A stretch of DNA of 64,000 nucleotides. It comes from Pelagibius sp. (GTDB lineage: Bacteria > Pseudomonadota > Alphaproteobacteria > Kiloniellales > Kiloniellaceae). The position numbers and the translations under genes are program-made. Each line of letters opens with the position of its first letter. The stretch's first letter is position 1. The DNA is taken from contig NZ_JANQOI010000034.1 of the NCBI RefSeq assembly GCF_028289705.1, positions 1-64,000 of the forward strand, given 5' to 3'. Shown piece after piece: positions 60,924 to 64,000 of the stretch. The notes below the pieces were generated by a model. That model saw only the letters and a list, made by a program, of their open reading frames with translations. It made no database searches and was not told where the DNA came from.

Positions 60924-61916
60924 ATGCATCAGATGCTTTCCCATCCGCTGGAAATCGTCCCGCCGGGCGAGGCGGAGATGATCGAGCGCGTCACGGCGCT
61001 GCAGACCGAGATGATGAAGGGCCGGGACCCGCACAAGCGAGGCCAGCATCCCAAACAGCAGGCCCTGCTGCGCGGCTTCTTCGAAGTCGGGCGCACGGTG
61101 CCGGAGCCCTTCCGTGCCGGCGTGTTCGCCAAACCCAAGCAGTTCGATGCCCTGGTGCGGGTGTCCACCGGCCCGATGCCGAAGGAATCCGACCCCAATC
61201 CGCACGCCATGGCCATCAAGCTGATCGACGTTCCCGGCGCGCCGCACGGCACGCAGGACTTCATCATGCTCGATCAGCCCACCTTCTTCATCAGTGACAT
61301 TGCCGACTACGTCGCCTTCTTCGAAGCGGCGCAGAAGGACCCCGGCGCCGACGCGTTTTTCAAGAGCCGTCCGCGGGAGTTCGGGCTGAACCTCACCTTC
61401 AACGTCGTCATTGCCAGCCAGCTCGAGCGCCAATACTGGTCCGAGGTGCCCATCGCCATGGGCGGCGGGGCCGCCCGCCTGACCCTGATCCCGGATCTGG
61501 GGAACACCTCCGGCCGGGGCCCCGTGACCGAGGAAAACGGCCTGCGCGTGGCGCTGGAGGAGCACTTCGTCACCAACCGCAAGGCCGCCAAGTTCTACTT
61601 CGGCGCCCAGCGCTACATCGACGAAGCGACGACGCCCATCGAGGACGCGACGGCGGTCTGGCCGACGCCCTTCGAGATCATCGCCACCCTCACCCTGCCG
61701 GCCCAGGACTTCACCGCGCCGGAGCAGTTCGCGTTCTGCGAAAACCTCTCCTACACCCCCTGGCACTGCATGCCCGACCACCAGCCCCTCGGCGGCATCC
61801 AGCGCTGCCGCAAGCGTGTCTACGAGGAGAGCCAGCGCCTGCGCCACAGCCTCAACCAGGTCACCGACCGCGAACCGGAGAAGGCCGACTTCAACAGTCT
61901 CGGCAAGTTCCTCTGA
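60924..61916 (+). CDS. Catalase-family heme protein (y4iL-like)
   Basis: 330 residues, start supported by AGGAGG. It resembles the short 'catalase-related' branch: RGQHPKQQALLRG (possible distal His42), AKPKQFDALVRVSTG, PHAMAIKLIDVPG and FISDIADYVAFFEA. It is much shorter than true catalases (about 480 residues) and keeps only the heme-binding core; activity may be weak peroxidase or lipid-hydroperoxide related. It sits in the operon between the DyP-like protein and a flavoprotein. Confidence 0.8.
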   Translation: MHQMLSHPLEIVPPGEAEMIERVTALQTEMMKGRDPHKRGQHPKQQALLRGFFEVGRTVPEPFRAGVFAKPKQFDALVRVSTGPMPKESDPNPHAMAIKLIDVPGAPHGTQDFIMLDQPTFFISDIADYVAFFEAAQKDPGADAFFKSRPREFGLNLTFNVVIASQLERQYWSEVPIAMGGGAARLTLIPDLGNTSGRGPVTEENGLRVALEEHFVTNRKAAKFYFGAQRYIDEATTPIEDATAVWPTPFEIIATLTLPAQDFTAPEQFAFCENLSYTPWHCMPDHQPLGGIQRCRKRVYEESQRLRHSLNQVTDREPEKADFNSLGKFL

Positions 61917-61956
61917 CCTGGCCACCGACCAACACACAAACCCAAGGGAGCGTGAC

Positions 61957-62289
61957 ATGAACGCGCAGCAGAAGACCACTTACCCCGAAATGGAAGTCTC
62001 CGGCCGGATGAACCGGATCATGTACCGGGTGACCGGATTGCTGGGGCTGACCACCGGCATCGGCGTCATCGCCTGGGGCATCTGGAGCCTCGTCACCACC
62101 GCCGCGACCTTCGTCTACGAGGAGACCGGCGTCTCTACGGTGGAGGTCCTGATCAACAACGGCCTGAACGAGGGCCTGTTGCTCAGCTCCATCGTCATCG
62201 CCCTCGGCGTCATCATCCTGGAGCTGAAGAAGATCCAGCACATCCTGGTGCAGGCAGCCGATCCCTCGGCGGACGACAGCAGCGACTAG
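61957..62289 (+). CDS. Small two-helix membrane protein
   Basis: 110 residues from the ATG at 61957 (AAGGGAG upstream). It has two hydrophobic helices (residues about 24-46 and 69-90), a short periplasmic loop between them and a charged cytoplasmic tail. I know no function for it. Close spacing with the catalase-like (41 bases) and flavoprotein (31 bases) genes suggests a membrane partner of this redox operon. Confidence 0.75.
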   Translation: MNAQQKTTYPEMEVSGRMNRIMYRVTGLLGLTTGIGVIAWGIWSLVTTAATFVYEETGVSTVEVLINNGLNEGLLLSSIVIALGVIILELKKIQHILVQAADPSADDSSD

Positions 62290-62320
62290 ATCCCAGGGCG
62301 TAGGATGAAGGAGCCAGCCG

Positions 62321-63802
62321 ATGTATGACGTCCTGGTCATGGGAGCCGGCCCCGCCGGCATTGCGGCGGCCGAACGCGCCGCCCGTCTGGGTGCCAAGGT
62401 CTGCCTGCTGGACGCGCGGCGGGCTGGCGGCACCGACGCGGTCAGCGGCGTGGTGCCCGCCCGCACCCTCGCCCAGATCGCGCAGCTCAAGCGGACCGCC
62501 GACGATCTGGGGCGCTACGGCATCAAGGTGGGGATCCCGGAACTCGATTTCGGCCGCGCCCTCGGCCGTTGCCGCGAGGTGATCGAGGAAGTGCATGCCA
62601 GCAAGGAAGTGCTGGCCCGGGACCTGGGCAAGGGCCAGGCGCTCGACGTCTTCGAATGCGTCGGCGAAGCCCGCTTTGTCGATCCGCAGCGCGTGGTCCT
62701 GCCCAACGGCCGGGTGCTGGAGGCGGACGCCTACATCCTCTGCACCGGCGGCCATCCGCGGCGTCCCGACTTTCCGGGCAGCGCACTCTCCCTGGTGCCC
62801 AGCGACCTCTGGCAGCCCGGGGCGAAGCTGCCGTCCTCGACCGTCATCCTGGGCACCGGCCATACCGGCGTCCAGGTAGCTTCGATCCTGGCGGACTTCG
62901 GCTGCAAGGTTCACCTTCTGGAGCGTGGCCCGCAGATCCTCTCCCACGAGGATCACGACCTGGCCGAAGCGGTGCGCGCCGCCTTCGTGGAGCGGGGCAT
63001 TGACGTAGTCACCGGCGTCGGCGACGACAGATCGATCGCAAAGGACGGCGATGAGCTGCTGTTCCGTTACTCCACGGAAGATGGGAACCAGGAAATCCGC
63101 TGCGAGGCGGTGGTCGTTTCCCTGGGTTGGACGCCCAACACCATAGCGCTCGGCCTCGATGTCGCCGGCGTTGATGTCGACGACCGCGGCTTCATCCAGG
63201 TCACCGATTCGCTGCAGACCTCCCAACCGCACATCTTTGCCGCCGGCGACGTGACCGGCCGCAGGATGCTGGTCCCCGCGGCCATGCAGGAAGGCTATGT
63301 CGCCGCCGGGAATGCCGTTGTCGGAACCCGCGATCCGGTGCGCCATCAGGTCGTCTCCGCCGGCGGCTACCCCTTTCCCGAACACGGATCGGTCGGCCTG
63401 ACCGAGGCCGAGGCCCGCTGCCAACACGAGGTCGAGGTTGCGACGGTTCCCTACAGCGAGAACCCGAGAGCCATCATCGACGGCAGGACCTATGGGTTCT
63501 GCAAGCTGGTCGTCGACCGTCGAAGTCATCGGATTCTCGGCGCCCATGTGGTGGGCGAGCGCGCCGTCGAGGTGGTGCAGCTCGTGGCCACGGGGATGGC
63601 CACCGGCCTCAGGGTCGAACAGCTCGCGGCGGTGGATCTGGCCTATCCCACCTATGTGCAGATCGTCGGCGAGGCCGCCTACCGGATCTGCCTCGCCCTC
63701 GGGATCGAACTTCATGAAACCCTTGTCCCCAGCACCCAGGGCGCCACGGTGGCATCGCCGAAAATCGCCCTGCGGGGGAGCAACATGCCATGTTTCATCT
63801 AG
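62321..63802 (+). CDS. FAD/NAD(P)-dependent oxidoreductase lacking the disulfide cysteines
   Basis: 493 residues in the dihydrolipoamide dehydrogenase/mercuric reductase layout: FAD motif GAGPAG (8-13), NAD(P) motif GTGHTG (178-183), FAAGDVTG and a C-terminal dimerisation domain. The redox-active site that normally reads GGTCLNxGCxPS is GGTDAVSGVVPAR (36-48), with both Cys missing. The C-terminal HPT-x-E base is replaced by YPTY. It cannot be a classical disulfide reductase; an electron-transfer or transhydrogenase-like role is more likely. The next gene starts within its last codons. Confidence 0.85.
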   Translation: MYDVLVMGAGPAGIAAAERAARLGAKVCLLDARRAGGTDAVSGVVPARTLAQIAQLKRTADDLGRYGIKVGIPELDFGRALGRCREVIEEVHASKEVLARDLGKGQALDVFECVGEARFVDPQRVVLPNGRVLEADAYILCTGGHPRRPDFPGSALSLVPSDLWQPGAKLPSSTVILGTGHTGVQVASILADFGCKVHLLERGPQILSHEDHDLAEAVRAAFVERGIDVVTGVGDDRSIAKDGDELLFRYSTEDGNQEIRCEAVVVSLGWTPNTIALGLDVAGVDVDDRGFIQVTDSLQTSQPHIFAAGDVTGRRMLVPAAMQEGYVAAGNAVVGTRDPVRHQVVSAGGYPFPEHGSVGLTEAEARCQHEVEVATVPYSENPRAIIDGRTYGFCKLVVDRRSHRILGAHVVGERAVEVVQLVATGMATGLRVEQLAAVDLAYPTYVQIVGEAAYRICLALGIELHETLVPSTQGATVASPKIALRGSNMPCFI

Positions 63803-64000
63803 ACCCGCCCGACAGCTCGTCGTCACCCCTGGCGACCTTTGGCCGGCACAAGCACAGCCTGCTGCTCGGCACCCTGGTGGCCCTGCTGCTGGTCTCGCCG
63901 CTGATCGAGGGCGGCGGCTCCGGCAGCTTCGCCCTTTCGGGGCTGTTCTCCCTGGTGGTGGTGGTCGGCACCCTGGCCGTCAGCCGCGTGCAGCGCGACC
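63790..64000 (+). CDS. Membrane protein, N-terminal part (cut by window end)
   Basis: Open frame from the ATG at 63790 to the end (70 residues). Two hydrophobic helices are visible (LLLGTLVALLLVSPLI and LSGLFSLVVVVGTLAV) separated by a Gly/Ser loop. This is the pattern of the first part of small ion-channel-like proteins, but the diagnostic part is outside the window. It overlaps the flavoprotein gene by 13 bases. Confidence 0.6.
   Translation, partial: MFHLDPPDSSSSPLATFGRHKHSLLLGTLVALLLVSPLIEGGGSGSFALSGLFSLVVVVGTLAVSRVQRD

Overview
The window is GC-rich bacterial DNA from a Gram-negative proteobacterium. The style (GC-rich codons, PEP-CTERM/exosortase and EPS genes, y4iL-like catalase) suggests an alphaproteobacterium, but no ribosomal or other phylogenetic marker is present, so this is inference. 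I recognise no tRNA, rRNA, CRISPR array or transposase gene.

Most of the window (about 1-58 kb) is one large extracellular-polysaccharide / PEP-CTERM ('exosortase A-type') locus. Its diagnostic members are a PEP-CTERM protein (15522-16442), two PrsT-like TPR proteins (20739-23576 and 53843-56713), the PrsK/PrsR two-component pair (24074-27707), two exosortase-associated glycosyltransferases (14114-15319, 27767-29026), hydrolases 1 and 2 plus an acyl carrier protein (29002-31020), and two exosortase-associated acyltransferases (48626-50675). No exosortase gene itself lies in the window. PrsR is a sigma-54 activator with GAFTGA, and an almost ideal -24/-12 promoter sits just upstream of the PEP-CTERM gene. 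Weaker candidates precede the GT39 operon and the second prsT-like gene.

Layout: 1-6.5 kb, methyltransferase (cut) and a plus-strand EPS operon (GT39, flippase-like protein, GT2, deacetylase, ATP-grasp). 6.5-9.3 kb, a two-gene minus operon containing an acyltransferase-3 / LMW tyrosine phosphatase fusion. 9.5-15.3 kb, DegT aminotransferase, asparagine-synthetase-like protein, sulfotransferase, glycosyltransferase. 15.5-20.7 kb, PEP-CTERM protein, then a glycosyltransferase / GMC oxidoreductase / SDR operon. 20.7-31 kb, Prs regulatory and hydrolase genes. 31-41 kb, three more asparagine-synthetase-like genes, UDP-GlcNAc 2-epimerase, second deacetylase, one unknown protein. 41-53.7 kb, the most unusual part: a dimodular NRPS (A-T-C-A-T-TE), a phosphopantetheinyl transferase, two acyltransferases, a ThiF-nitroreductase fusion and a ureohydrolase. 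53.8-58.3 kb, second TPR protein and a beta-helix protein. 58.4-64 kb, a separate oxidative-stress-type operon (unknown protein, DyP-like peroxidase, catalase-like protein, small membrane protein, flavoprotein, start of a membrane protein) interrupted by a 270-bp palindromic repeat element.

Working model (inference): the locus makes and exports a decorated polysaccharide (sulfate, acyl and amide groups) under PrsK/PrsR-sigma-54 control. It also encodes a small peptide or aminoacyl product made by the NRPS, with the PPTase, ACP, acyltransferases and E1-nitroreductase as possible partners. Four asparagine-synthetase-like proteins, two without the glutaminase cysteine, suggest repeated amide-bond formation.
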